Shown piece by piece: positions 1-8,394 of a DNA stretch of 64,000 bases. Numbering within the stretch: the first letter of the stretch is position 1; each line of letters opens with the position of its first letter. Below the pieces are notes generated by a model, which was not told where the DNA came from, did no database searches, and saw only the letters and a list, made by a program, of their open reading frames with translations. Both the position numbers and the translations under genes were made by a program. Source of the stretch: Azospirillum brasilense (GTDB taxonomy: Bacteria; Pseudomonadota; Alphaproteobacteria; Azospirillales; Azospirillaceae). The DNA is taken from the NCBI RefSeq assembly GCF_007827795.1, contig NZ_VITI01000002.1:248001-312000 (forward strand). The letters are read 5' to 3'.

Positions 1-391
1 TGCGGTAGCTGGGCGCGGTGGTCATCTCCGCCGGCAGGCGGCGCTGGGTGCGGGCGATGGCCGCCTGCACGTCCTGCGCGGCGGCGTCGATGTCGCGTTC
101 CAGAACGAACTGGATGGTGATCGAGGTGTTGCCGAGGCTCGACGTCGAGGTGATCGTGTCGATGCCGGCGATCGTCGAGAACTCGCGCTCCAGCGGGCTA
201 GCGACGGAGGCCGCCATGGTTTCCGGGCTGGCGCCGGGCAGCGTGGCGGAGACGTTGATGACCGGGAAATCCACCCGCGGCAGCGCCGCGACGGGCAATT
301 GGCGGTAGGCGGCGAGGCCCCCCAGAACCAGCGCCGCCGTCAGCAGGATGGTCATCACCGGACGGCGGATGCACAGCTCCGAGAGGGTCAT
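1..391 (-). CDS. RND efflux pump inner-membrane subunit, N-terminal part (cut by window edge)
   Basis: This is the first 130 residues of an AcrB/MdtB/MdtC-type proton-driven efflux pump of the inner membrane; the rest lies outside the window. The N-terminus MTLSELCIRRPVMTILLTAA gives the first membrane helix, followed by the family pattern LPVAALPRVDFPVI and LPGASPETMA and then the porter-domain stretch with RDIDAAAQDVQAAI. The start ATG overlaps the stop of the adaptor gene as ATGA, so the two are translationally coupled in an adaptor-pump operon. The MdtBC-like pattern suggests a multidrug or detergent pump, but the substrate cannot be told from this fragment. Confidence 0.9.
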   Translation of the reverse strand, partial: MTLSELCIRRPVMTILLTAALVLGGLAAYRQLPVAALPRVDFPVINVSATLPGASPETMAASVASPLEREFSTIAGIDTITSTSSLGNTSITIQFVLERDIDAAAQDVQAAIARTQRRLPAEMTTAPSYR

Positions 392-1572
392 GACGCGCCT
401 CCGGTGAGCGGAGCCTTGCCGTTGGCACCCTCCTTGCCGCCGTTCTTGGCGGCGGCGACCTTGGCGCCGGGATACAGGCGGGACTGGCCGTCCACCACCA
501 CACGCTCACCGGCCTGCACCCCGTCGGCGATGACCGCCAAGCCCTCCTGGCTGCGCGCCACGGTGACGTTTCGGATCTCCACCGTGTCGTCCGGCTTGAC
601 CACATAGACGAAGCGGCCCTGCTGGCCGGTCTGCACCGCTTCCTGCGGGAGGGTCAGTGCCTGCGGCTCGACCCGCAGGGTCAGGACCACATCGACGAAC
701 TGGCCGGGCCACAGCCGGGTGTCGGCGTTGACGAACTGTCCCTTCACCAGGATCGTGCCGGTCTGCTGATCCACTTGGCTGTCCACGAAGTTCAGGACGC
801 CTTCGGCGGGCGGGACGGCGGCGCCGGGAATGCCGGCGGTGACCGCCAGCGTGCTCGTCTCCATCGCCGCGCGGATGGTCGGCAGGTGGCGTTCCGGCAC
901 GTTGAAGGCGACGGTGATCGGGCGGAGCTGGGTCAGCGTCACCAGCGGCGTGGCGTCCGCTCCGCGCACCATGGTGCCGGGCTTGGCGTTCACCGCGCCG
1001 GTGCGCCCGTCCATCGGGGCCGCGATGCGGGTGAAGCTGAGCGAGACCTTGGCCGCCTCGATGGCCGCCTGCCCGGCCTTAACCGTGGCCTCCAGCGCGT
1101 CGGCGGCGGCCACGGCGGCGTCGTATTGCTGGCGGGCGACGGTGTTGGAACGGACGAGCTGTTCGTAACGCTTCACGTCGCCACGCGCCTTGTCGAGATT
1201 GGCGCGGTCGCGTTCCAGATTGGCCTGGGCCTGACGGAGCTGCGCCTCCAGCGCGCGGGAGTCGAGTGTGAACAGCAGGTCCCCCGCCTTCACCTCCTGC
1301 CCCTCGGTGAAATGGACCGTCTCGACCACCGAATCGACGCGCGCCTTGATCGCGATGGCGGCCACCGGCTGGACCGAGCCGATGGTGCCCAGCCGCTCCG
1401 GCACCGCGCGCGTCTCGACCGTCTGGATGACCACCGGAAGGGCGCGCGGTCCCGCCGGGGCGGCGGCCTTCGCCGTCTGCGCGTCGGCCCCGCCCGCCCG
1501 GTGCGTGTACCAGTAGCCACCGCCAATCAGCGCGGCCAGCAGGAGCGCAAACAGCGCTATGCGTTTCGTCAC
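388..1572 (-). CDS. RND efflux periplasmic adaptor (HlyD/MdtA family)
   Basis: Membrane-fusion protein that links the RND pump to an outer-membrane channel. After a short N-terminal membrane anchor (IALFALLLAALIGGGYWY) come a beta-barrel/lipoyl strand (VDSVVETVHFTEGQEVKAGD), a long alpha-hairpin rich in A/Q/R, the second lipoyl half (SFTRIAAPMDGRTG) and the C-terminal barrel, giving about 394 residues, normal for the family. A GTG start at 1572 is preferred because GGGAG lies six bases before it; upstream ATGs up to 1632 are in frame but have no such site. The gene is divergent from a LysR gene, and a perfect inverted repeat lies in its leader. Confidence 0.9.
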   Translation of the reverse strand: MTKRIALFALLLAALIGGGYWYTHRAGGADAQTAKAAAPAGPRALPVVIQTVETRAVPERLGTIGSVQPVAAIAIKARVDSVVETVHFTEGQEVKAGDLLFTLDSRALEAQLRQAQANLERDRANLDKARGDVKRYEQLVRSNTVARQQYDAAVAAADALEATVKAGQAAIEAAKVSLSFTRIAAPMDGRTGAVNAKPGTMVRGADATPLVTLTQLRPITVAFNVPERHLPTIRAAMETSTLAVTAGIPGAAVPPAEGVLNFVDSQVDQQTGTILVKGQFVNADTRLWPGQFVDVVLTLRVEPQALTLPQEAVQTGQQGRFVYVVKPDDTVEIRNVTVARSQEGLAVIADGVQAGERVVVDGQSRLYPGAKVAAAKNGGKEGANGKAPLTGGAS

Positions 1573-1620
1573 ATCGAACTCCCGGTGGGGCTGCCCGGTC
1601 CGGCCGGAGCGCACCATTTT

Positions 1621-1648
1621 GCGATAATGCAATGCGGCCCATTATCGC
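1621..1648. promoter_or_regulatory. Inverted repeat, probable operator of the efflux operon
   Basis: GCGATAATG (1621-1629) and CATTATCGC (1640-1648) form a perfect 9-base inverted repeat with a 10-base spacer. It lies between the efflux operon and the divergent LysR gene, about 50 bases before the adaptor start. The size and symmetry suit a dimeric repressor or activator. The binding protein is unknown; the adjacent LysR is one candidate. Confidence 0.45.
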
Positions 1649-1735
1649 AGGAGAGGCTTTGCAGGTTAATGTCCATCCTACAGCCATTTGGTAACAGACT
1701 GTAACAACGGCTATGGGATGCGGGGCGATTCGGCG

Positions 1736-2698
1736 ATGCTGGACCTGAAGAACTTGGAAGCCTTCGTGTGGATCGCCCGTTTGGGCGGCTTCCGCGCGGC
1801 GGCGGGTCGGCTGAACACCACCCAGCCGGCCATCTCCGCCCGCATCGCCCAGTTGGAAAAGGAGCTGGGCGTCCAGCTGTTCAACCGCGGCACGCGGCGG
1901 GTCACGCTGACGTTGAAGGGCATGGAACTGCTCGACCATGCCGAGCGGATGCTGACGCTTCAGGCCGAGCTGGTGCACGCGGTCGCCGAGTCGACGACCC
2001 TGCGCGGGCTGATCCGGCTGGGCGTGGCGGAAACCATCGTGCACACATGGCTGAGCCGCCTGATCGAACGGCTGCACAACCGCTTCCCGCTGGTCAGCCT
2101 GGAGATCGAGGTGGACACCTCCATCCATCTGCGCAACGGGCTGCTGGCGCACGACCTGGACATCGCCTTCATGCTGGGACCGGTGGCCGAACCGGACATG
2201 CGCAACGAGGCGCTGAGCAGCTACCCCATGGCCTGGGTGGCCAGCCCGTCGCTCGACCTCCCCGCCGGGCGGCTGGGGCTGGCCGATCTGGCGCGCTACC
2301 CGGTCATCACCTTCTCCCGGCAAACCAAGCCGTCGGTGGCCATCCAGCAGATGTTCAAGCGGCCCGGCCTGCCGCCGCTGCGCTTCTATGGCAACAGCTC
2401 GCTCGCCAGCATCGTGCGGATGACCCTGGACGGCATCGGCATCAGCGCCATCCCACCCGCGGTGATCGAGCGCGAACTGGCGGAAGGGCTGCTGCGGCTG
2501 ATCCCGGCGGAAGACCCGTTGCCCGACCTCGACTTCACCATCTGCCACCCGGTGGACAGCGACAACCCGCTGGTGCCCATCGTGGCGGACATGGCGCTGG
2601 AAATCGTTCGGGCGCAACGGCATGGGGCGCCGACTGATAAACGCCGTTTATCGCAAACGATCAAAAATGAAAATTTGACGGATCGGACGGATGCGTGA
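1736..2698 (+). CDS. LysR-type transcriptional regulator
   Basis: About 320 residues, usual LysR length. The N-terminal winged helix-turn-helix is clear ([20 protein letters not shown] then [18 protein letters not shown]), followed by a periplasmic-binding-protein-like effector domain. The ATG at 1736 gives the standard LysR N-terminus; an in-frame ATG at 1718 is an alternative. The stop is only 43 bases before the hydro-lyase start and the strand is the same, so it most likely controls the downstream hydro-lyase/TRAP/5-oxoprolinase genes. It is also divergent from the efflux operon, which it could regulate instead. The effector is unknown. Confidence 0.88.
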   Translation: MLDLKNLEAFVWIARLGGFRAAAGRLNTTQPAISARIAQLEKELGVQLFNRGTRRVTLTLKGMELLDHAERMLTLQAELVHAVAESTTLRGLIRLGVAETIVHTWLSRLIERLHNRFPLVSLEIEVDTSIHLRNGLLAHDLDIAFMLGPVAEPDMRNEALSSYPMAWVASPSLDLPAGRLGLADLARYPVITFSRQTKPSVAIQQMFKRPGLPPLRFYGNSSLASIVRMTLDGIGISAIPPAVIERELAEGLLRLIPAEDPLPDLDFTICHPVDSDNPLVPIVADMALEIVRAQRHGAPTDKRRLSQTIKNENLTDRTDA

Positions 2699-2741
2699 AC
2701 CTTTAGGACGCAACAGTTTGGTCACCGAGGTTTTGCCCGCC

Positions 2742-3605
2742 ATGCAGTCCGTGACCCCAATCACCCCGTTTCCGCCCGGCACCGCTTCCGCCGCCCTGCT
2801 GGCGCGTCTGGCGATCCGCCGGGGAGAGCATCGCGGGCCGACCGCCGGACTGGCGCCGGGCCATGTGCAGGCGAACCTCGCCATCGTTCCCGCCGAGGTC
2901 GCCTCCGCCTTTGAGCGCTTCTGCCGCGCCAACCCGGTGCCCTGCCCGCTGCTCGCCGTGTCGAAGCCGGGCGATCACCGCTTCGCGGAGCTTGGCGTGG
3001 ACCTCGACCTGCGCACCGATTTCCCGCGCTACCGCGTCTACCGCGACGGCCTGCTGACGGAGGAACCGGAGGATCTGCTGTCCGTCTGGCGCGACGATCT
3101 GGTCGCCTTCGCCATCGGCTGCTCCTTCTCCTTCGAGGAGGCGCTGCTCGCCGCCGGCCTGCCCGTCCGCCACATCGAGCGCGGCTGCAACGTGCCGATG
3201 TACGTGACCGGCCGGGACTGCGTGGCCGTCCCGCCCTTCGCCGGGCGCATGGTGGTGTCGATGCGCCCGATGACGCCCGCGCAGGCCAAACGCGCCGCCG
3301 CGGTGACCGGGCGCTACGCCGCCGTCCACGGCGCGCCGGTCCACATCGGCGACCCGGCGGCGCTCGGCATCCGCGACCTGTCGCAGCCGGAGTTCGGCGA
3401 CGCCGTCCCGCTCGCCCCCGGCGAGGTCCCCGTCTTCTGGGCCTGCGGGGTCACCCCCCAGGTGGCGCTCGCCGCCGCCCGCCTGCCCTTCGCCATCGCC
3501 CACAGCCCCGGCCACATGCTGGTCACCGACCGGCTGAACGCCGAACTGGAGGGCGTGTCACCTTCGGTCGCGCAACTCTTCAGACAAGAACAGGGAGCTT
3601 CATGA
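2742..3605 (+). CDS. DUF1445-family putative hydro-lyase (D-glutamate cyclase-like)
   Basis: A 287-residue cytosolic protein of the DUF1445 family. Members are annotated as putative hydro-lyases, and the related mitochondrial enzyme interconverts D-glutamate and 5-oxo-D-proline. Recognisable stretches are [43 protein letters not shown] and [12 protein letters not shown] near the C-terminus with [11 protein letters not shown]. The ATG at 2742 matches the family length; a longer frame starts at 2691, inside the LysR gene. It is followed after one base by the TRAP binding protein and further on by PxpBCA, so a role in turning D-glutamate or a related lactam into the 5-oxoprolinase substrate is reasonable but inferred. 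Confidence 0.85.
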   Translation: MQSVTPITPFPPGTASAALLARLAIRRGEHRGPTAGLAPGHVQANLAIVPAEVASAFERFCRANPVPCPLLAVSKPGDHRFAELGVDLDLRTDFPRYRVYRDGLLTEEPEDLLSVWRDDLVAFAIGCSFSFEEALLAAGLPVRHIERGCNVPMYVTGRDCVAVPPFAGRMVVSMRPMTPAQAKRAAAVTGRYAAVHGAPVHIGDPAALGIRDLSQPEFGDAVPLAPGEVPVFWACGVTPQVALAAARLPFAIAHSPGHMLVTDRLNAELEGVSPSVAQLFRQEQGAS

Positions 3606-3606
3606 C

Positions 3607-4593
3607 ATGACCGCGATCACCCTGCGTACCCGCCTCGCCGCCGCCGCCTTCGGCGTCGGCCTCTGCGCCACCCCGGTCGCGGCCTTCGCCGAGACCTGGG
3701 ACATGCCGACTCCCTACCCCGACACGAACCTGCACACCATCACGGTGCGCCAGTTCGCCGAGGAGGTGAAGGCGGCCACCAACGGCAAGATCCAGATCAC
3801 CGTCCATTCCAACGGCTCGCTGGTCAAGCATCCGGAGATCAAGCGCGCCGTCCAGTCGGGGCAGGCCCAGATCGGTGAGGTTCTCATCAGCTCCTGGGCG
3901 AACGAGGACCCGCTGTACGGTCTCGATTCCGTGCCCTTCCTGGCGACCGACTTTGCCGCCTCGAAGAAGCTCTACGAGGTGTCCAAGCCGTATCTGGAGA
4001 AGAAGCTGGAGCGTCAGCGCCTGAAGCTCCTCTACTCGATCCCGTGGCCGCCGCAGGGCCTCTACGTGAAGCAGGAGATCAGCTCCGTCGCCGACCTGAA
4101 GGGGCAGAAGTTCCGCGCCTACAACCCGGCGACCACCCGCATCGCCGAGCTGGCCGGCGCCGTGCCGACCAAGATCGAGGCCGCCGAGGTGTCCCAGGCC
4201 TTCGGCACCGGCATCGTCACCGCCATGATGACCTCCGCCGCCACCGGCGTTGACACCAAGGCGTGGGACTTCGTGAACGTCTATTACGACGTGCAGGCTT
4301 GGTTGCCGCGCAACATGGTGTTCGTCAGCACCGAGGTCTGGAAGGGCCTGGACGACGCCACGAAGAAGGCCGTCGAGCAGGCCGCCGCCAAGGCCGAGGC
4401 CACCGGCTGGACCGAGTGGGAGAAGAAGACGGAGGAACTGAACAAGACCCTGTCCGGCAACGGCATGAAGGTGCTGACCCCGTCCCCGGCGATCAAGGAC
4501 GGCTTCGCCGCCATCGGCAAGACGATGACCGAGGAATGGACCAAGGCCTCCGGCGCCGACGGCGAAGCGATCGTTTCGGCCTTCCGGAAGTAA
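3607..4593 (+). CDS. TRAP transporter substrate-binding protein (DctP family)
   Basis: Periplasmic solute receptor of a tripartite ATP-independent transporter, 328 residues. A Sec signal peptide ends near residue 28 (TPVAAFAETW). The mature part shows the DctP pattern, including the stretch GQKFRAYNPATTRIAELAGA whose arginine typically binds a substrate carboxylate. It is followed, after a large hairpin, by the small and large membrane subunits. Context with a D-glutamate-cyclase-like enzyme and 5-oxoprolinase suggests the ligand is 5-oxoproline, glutamate or a similar carboxylated lactam; this is inference. Confidence 0.9.
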   Translation: MTAITLRTRLAAAAFGVGLCATPVAAFAETWDMPTPYPDTNLHTITVRQFAEEVKAATNGKIQITVHSNGSLVKHPEIKRAVQSGQAQIGEVLISSWANEDPLYGLDSVPFLATDFAASKKLYEVSKPYLEKKLERQRLKLLYSIPWPPQGLYVKQEISSVADLKGQKFRAYNPATTRIAELAGAVPTKIEAAEVSQAFGTGIVTAMMTSAATGVDTKAWDFVNVYYDVQAWLPRNMVFVSTEVWKGLDDATKKAVEQAAAKAEATGWTEWEKKTEELNKTLSGNGMKVLTPSPAIKDGFAAIGKTMTEEWTKASGADGEAIVSAFRK

Positions 4594-4621
4594 GCGGCGG
4601 CGACGCTGGCCCCCCTCCCAA

Positions 4622-4680
4622 CCTCCCCCCGCTGACGCAGGGGGAGGAGCTATTCCCTCCCCTGCGTCAGCGGGGGGAGG
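4622..4680. repeat. Large GC-rich hairpin between TRAP binding-protein and membrane-subunit genes
   Basis: Arms 4622-4647 and 4656-4680 are complementary over about 25 bases with one bulge; both contain the core GCTGACGCAGGGG or its complement. Flanking C-rich and G-rich tracts extend it imperfectly from about 4608 to 4696. Such a structure could protect the upstream mRNA or dampen transcription, giving more receptor than permease. It also looks like the dispersed palindromic elements found between genes in alphaproteobacteria; no second copy was seen in this window. Confidence 0.75.
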
Positions 4681-4751
4681 GCTGGGGTGGGGGCAATACG
4701 CCCACCACCAAAAAAACTCCCCCGCCCGCTCTACCCGGAGGTGGTCGCGCC

Positions 4752-5261
4752 ATGCGCACCGCATTGACCTTCCTATACCGCGCCGCCGAGGTCCTGGGCG
4801 CGGTGTTCCTGGTGCTGATCGCCGTGCTGATCGTGTCCCAGGTGTTCGCCCGGCTGGCCAACCGCATGGTGCCGGGAGCTGACGAGTTGGCCGGCTACTG
4901 CATGGCTGCCTCCTTCTTCCTGATGCTGGGACCGGCGCTGCGCCGCGGCGCGCACATCCGCGTCGGCGTGCTGGTCGACCGGCTGCGCGGCGGACCCCGC
5001 CGTGTCGTGGAGCTGATCTGCCTCGGCTTCGGCACCGCGCTCAGCGGCTATTTCGCGTGGTACTGGCTGCGCATGACCTACGATTCCTACGATTTCGGCG
5101 ATCTGGGACAGGGGGTGCTGCCCATCCCGCTGTGGATTCCGCAGGCCGCCATGGGCGTCGGGCTGGTCATTCTGGTGGTGGCCTTCCTGGACGACCTGCT
5201 GGCGGTGATCCGGGGGCGCGAGGCGTCCTACCAAAGCGCCGGCATGCAGAGCGAGGGCTGA
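4752..5261 (+). CDS. TRAP transporter small membrane subunit (DctQ family)
   Basis: A 169-residue inner-membrane protein with four hydrophobic helices, the DctQ pattern: LGAVFLVLIAVLIVSQVFAR, a second helix around YCMAASFFLMLGPALRRGAH, then two more, the last being AAMGVGLVILVVAFLDDLLA. The conserved stretch after helix two, RRGAHIRVGVL, is typical. The ATG at 4752 has GGAGG at 4737-4741; longer upstream readings run through the intergenic hairpin and are not real. It works with the binding protein before it and the large subunit three bases after it. Confidence 0.9.
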   Translation: MRTALTFLYRAAEVLGAVFLVLIAVLIVSQVFARLANRMVPGADELAGYCMAASFFLMLGPALRRGAHIRVGVLVDRLRGGPRRVVELICLGFGTALSGYFAWYWLRMTYDSYDFGDLGQGVLPIPLWIPQAAMGVGLVILVVAFLDDLLAVIRGREASYQSAGMQSEG

Positions 5262-5264
5262 CCC

Positions 5265-6566
5265 ATGGACCAGACGACCGCTTCCATTGTCGTCGTGGTG
5301 ACGATGCTCCTGATGCTGGGGACCGGCATCTGGGTGGCCCTGGCGCTGGCCGGCGTCGGCTTCGTCGCCATGGCGCTGTTCACCACCCGCCCCGTCGGCA
5401 TGGTCATGGCGACCAACATCTGGGGCGCCAGCACGAGCTGGACCCTGACTGCCCTGCCCCTGTTCATCTGGATGGGCGAGATCCTGTTCCGTACCCGCAT
5501 CTCGTCCGACATGTTCAAGGGGTTGGCGCCATGGACGGGCTGGCTGCCGGGACGGCTGATGCACGTCAACATCGTCGGCTGCACGATCTTCGCCGCCGTC
5601 TCCGGCTCCTCGGCCGCGACCGCCGCGACCATCGGGCGGATGACCATCCCGGAACTGACCCGGCGTGGCTACGATCCGATGATGATCGTCGGCTCGCTGG
5701 CCGGCGCCGGCACGCTGGGCCTGCTGATCCCGCCCTCGATCATCATGATCGTCTACGGCGTGGCGGCGGACGTGTCCATCGCCCGCCTGTTCATCGCCGG
5801 CGTCATTCCGGGCATCGTGCTGACCGGGCTGTTCATGCTCTACGTCGGCGGCTGGTCCCTGCTGAACCCCGACCGCGTGCCGCCGCGGGAAGCGCGCCAG
5901 AGCTTTGCGGAGAAGATCCGCGATACCGGGTCGCTGATCCCGGTCATGTTGCTGATCGTCGGGGTGCTCGGCTCCATCTACGCGGGTATCGCCACGCCGA
6001 CGGAGGCCGCGGGGATCGGCGTTCTGGGATCGCTGGTGCTGGCCATGGTCACCGGCACGATGAGCTGGGCGACCTTCCGCGACAGCGTGATGGGGGCGGC
6101 GCACACCTCCTGCATGATCGGCTTCATCCTGGCGGGGGCGGCCTTCCTGACCGTCGCCATGGGCTACACCGGCATTCCGCGCCTGCTGGCGGAGTGGATC
6201 ACCTCCATGCAACTCTCCACCGCGTCGCTGCTGGTCGTGCTGACCCTGTTCTTCATCGTGATGGGCTGCTTCCTCGACGGCATCTCGATGGTCGTGCTGA
6301 CCACCTCGGTCATTCTGCCGATGGTGCAGAACGCCGGGATCGACCTGCTGTGGTTCGGCATCTACATCATCATCGTGGTGGAAATGGCGCAGATCACCCC
6401 GCCGGTGGGCTTCAACCTGTTCGTCCTGCAATCGATGACGGGCAAGAGCATCTTCACCGTCGGCAAGGCCAGCCTGCCCTTCTTCCTGATGATGATCGTG
6501 ATGGTGGCCCTGCTCTGGATATTCCCGGGCATGGTGACGTGGCTGCCCTCGCTGATGATCGGGTGA
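5265..6566 (+). CDS. TRAP transporter large permease subunit (DctM family)
   Basis: Large sodium-coupled membrane subunit of the TRAP transporter, 433 residues with about a dozen hydrophobic helices. Family signatures include SGSSAATAATIGRMTIPELT, GSLAGAGTLGLLIPPSIIMI and the C-terminal EMAQITPPVGFNLFVLQ. It begins three bases after the small subunit's stop and is followed 11 bases later by pxpB, with GAGGAG in the gap, so transporter and 5-oxoprolinase genes form one operon. Confidence 0.94.
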   Translation: MDQTTASIVVVVTMLLMLGTGIWVALALAGVGFVAMALFTTRPVGMVMATNIWGASTSWTLTALPLFIWMGEILFRTRISSDMFKGLAPWTGWLPGRLMHVNIVGCTIFAAVSGSSAATAATIGRMTIPELTRRGYDPMMIVGSLAGAGTLGLLIPPSIIMIVYGVAADVSIARLFIAGVIPGIVLTGLFMLYVGGWSLLNPDRVPPREARQSFAEKIRDTGSLIPVMLLIVGVLGSIYAGIATPTEAAGIGVLGSLVLAMVTGTMSWATFRDSVMGAAHTSCMIGFILAGAAFLTVAMGYTGIPRLLAEWITSMQLSTASLLVVLTLFFIVMGCFLDGISMVVLTTSVILPMVQNAGIDLLWFGIYIIIVVEMAQITPPVGFNLFVLQSMTGKSIFTVGKASLPFFLMMIVMVALLWIFPGMVTWLPSLMIG

Positions 6567-6577
6567 GGAGCGGCATC

Positions 6578-7300
6578 ATGGACGTCCGTTTCACCACGGC
6601 GGGCGACACGGCCTTCAACGTGGAGTTTGGCGAGGGCATCGACCGCCCGACCAACGCCCGCGTCATGGCTCTGCACGCCCGCCTGAAATCCGCCGCCCCG
6701 CCGGGCCTGGTGGAGACGGTGCCGACCTTCCGCTCGCTCCAGGTCGTCTACGACCCGATCGCGACGAGCCGCCGGGAGGTCCAGGCCGCCGTCGAGGCGG
6801 AACTGGCCCACGCCGATGAGGCGCCGGCCGCAGGAGCCCTGTGGCGCCTGCCCGTCTGCTACGATCCCGATCTGGGGCCGGACCTTGTGGAGCTGTCCGC
6901 GTCGCTCGGCCTGTCTGCGGAGCGGCTGATCGCCCTCCACGGATCGACGGAATATTTCGTCTACATGCTGGGCTTCATGCCGGGCTTCGCCTACATGGGC
7001 GACCTGCCGGCGGAGCTGGAGAAGCCGCGGCGCAGCGAGCCGCGGGTCCGCGTGCCGGCGGGGTCGGTTGCCACCGCCGGGCGGCTGACCACCGTCTATC
7101 CGTGGGAGAGCCCCGGCGGCTGGCATCTGATCGGGCGCTGTCCGGTGCCGCTCTACGACGGCTCCCGCCCCTCCCCGGTCCTGCTCGCCGCGGGCGACCG
7201 GGTGCGGTTCGAGGCGGTGGACCGCGCCCGCTTCGACGCCCTGTCGGCCGAGGCCGCCGCCGGCCGCTTCGATCCCGACACGCTGAGGGCCACGCCATGA
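6578..7300 (+). CDS. pxpB: 5-oxoprolinase subunit B
   Basis: KipI/PxpB-type subunit (240 residues) of the ATP-dependent PxpABC 5-oxoprolinase, which hydrolyses 5-oxo-L-proline to L-glutamate in the cytosol. The cyclophilin-like C-terminal half carries the family stretch MLGFMPGFAYMGDLP, then RVRVPAGSVATAGRLT and TVYPWESPGGWHLIGR. The ATG at 6578 follows GAGGAG; earlier in-frame readings lie in the permease gene. It overlaps pxpC by ATGA, coupling translation of the two subunits. Confidence 0.93.
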   Translation: MDVRFTTAGDTAFNVEFGEGIDRPTNARVMALHARLKSAAPPGLVETVPTFRSLQVVYDPIATSRREVQAAVEAELAHADEAPAAGALWRLPVCYDPDLGPDLVELSASLGLSAERLIALHGSTEYFVYMLGFMPGFAYMGDLPAELEKPRRSEPRVRVPAGSVATAGRLTTVYPWESPGGWHLIGRCPVPLYDGSRPSPVLLAAGDRVRFEAVDRARFDALSAEAAAGRFDPDTLRATP

Positions 7301-8394
7301 TCGCGCCCTCCCTTGCGCCCTGCCTCACCGTCGTCCGGCCGGGGTTGTTCGCCACCATCCAGGACCTCGGCCGCTTCGGCCATCAGGAACTCGGCATGCC
7401 GGTGGCCGGCGCGCTCGACCCCATCGGCCTGCGCCTCGCCAACGCGCTGGTCGGCAACCCGGCGGGCACGGCGGGGGTGGAGATCGCCCTGCTCGGCCCG
7501 GCGCTGAAGGTGGAGGCCGACGGCGTGCGCGTCGCCGTCGTCGGCCCCATGGCGCTGAGCCTGGAGCGCGAGGGGCAATCGCCCCAGCCTCTGGAATCCC
7601 ACCGCAGCCACACGCTGGCGCGCGGCGACGTGCTGAAGCTGGGCGCCGTCACCGGGGCGGCGGTCGCCTATCTGGCGGTGGCCGGCGGCTTCGCTCTGGA
7701 GCCCTTCCTGGGCAGCCTGTCCACCTACGTGCGCGCCGGCATCGGGCCGCTCGGCGGCAAGCCGCTGGGCGACGGGACTCGCCTGCCGCTCAACCGCAAC
7801 GACGCCCCGCCAGGCGCCGACGTGGAGTTGCCGGAGCCGCCGGATTACGGCGGCGGGCCTGTGCGGGTGGTGCTCGGCCCGCAGGAGGACCGCTTCACGG
7901 CGGCGGCGGTGGACACCTTCCTGTCGGCCGGCTACCGCGTCGGCAAGGACGCCGACCGCATGGGCCTTCGGCTCGACGGCCCGACGCTCGCCCACACCGG
8001 CTCGGCGGATATCCCGTCGGATGGGCTGGTCACCGGCTCGATCCAGGTGCCGGGCAACGGTCAGCCGATCCTTCTGCTGAACGACCACCAGACGGCGGGC
8101 GGCTACGCCAAGATCGCCACGGTGATCTCCGCCGACCTGCCCCGCGTCGGCCGGCTGAGCCCCGGCGGCGCCCTCAGCTTCCGCGCCGTCACGGTGGAGG
8201 AGGCGGAGGCCATCCGGCGGCGCCAGGAACAGACCATCGCGGCCTGGGTCCGCGCCATCCGTCCGGTGCGCCCGGCGGGCGGCGTCGATCTGGAGGCGCT
8301 CTATACGGAAAACCTCGTGTCCGGGGTCGTCGACATCGTCAACGGCAACGGCGACATCCTGAACCAAGAACAGATGTGCGGGAGGGCACCATGA
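7297..8394 (+). CDS. pxpC: 5-oxoprolinase subunit C
   Basis: KipA/PxpC-type subunit, 365 residues, also described as a biotin-dependent-carboxyltransferase-like family. Recognised by the N-terminal VVRPGLFATIQDLGRFGHQE, by AGGFALEPFLGSLSTYVRA, and by SDGLVTGSIQVPGNGQPILL with LLNDHQTAGGY. It starts inside the pxpB stop and ends inside the pxpA start (ATGA at both joins), so the three subunits are made in register. It acts with PxpA and PxpB on 5-oxoproline. Confidence 0.93.
   Translation: MIAPSLAPCLTVVRPGLFATIQDLGRFGHQELGMPVAGALDPIGLRLANALVGNPAGTAGVEIALLGPALKVEADGVRVAVVGPMALSLEREGQSPQPLESHRSHTLARGDVLKLGAVTGAAVAYLAVAGGFALEPFLGSLSTYVRAGIGPLGGKPLGDGTRLPLNRNDAPPGADVELPEPPDYGGGPVRVVLGPQEDRFTAAAVDTFLSAGYRVGKDADRMGLRLDGPTLAHTGSADIPSDGLVTGSIQVPGNGQPILLLNDHQTAGGYAKIATVISADLPRVGRLSPGGALSFRAVTVEEAEAIRRRQEQTIAAWVRAIRPVRPAGGVDLEALYTENLVSGVVDIVNGNGDILNQEQMCGRAP

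Noticed and set aside
4773..6431. Very long minus-strand frame opposite the TRAP permease genes, and similar frames elsewhere.
   Set aside because: Histidine/glutamine/aspartate-rich antisense shadows typical of high-GC genes; the plus-strand products are clear families.
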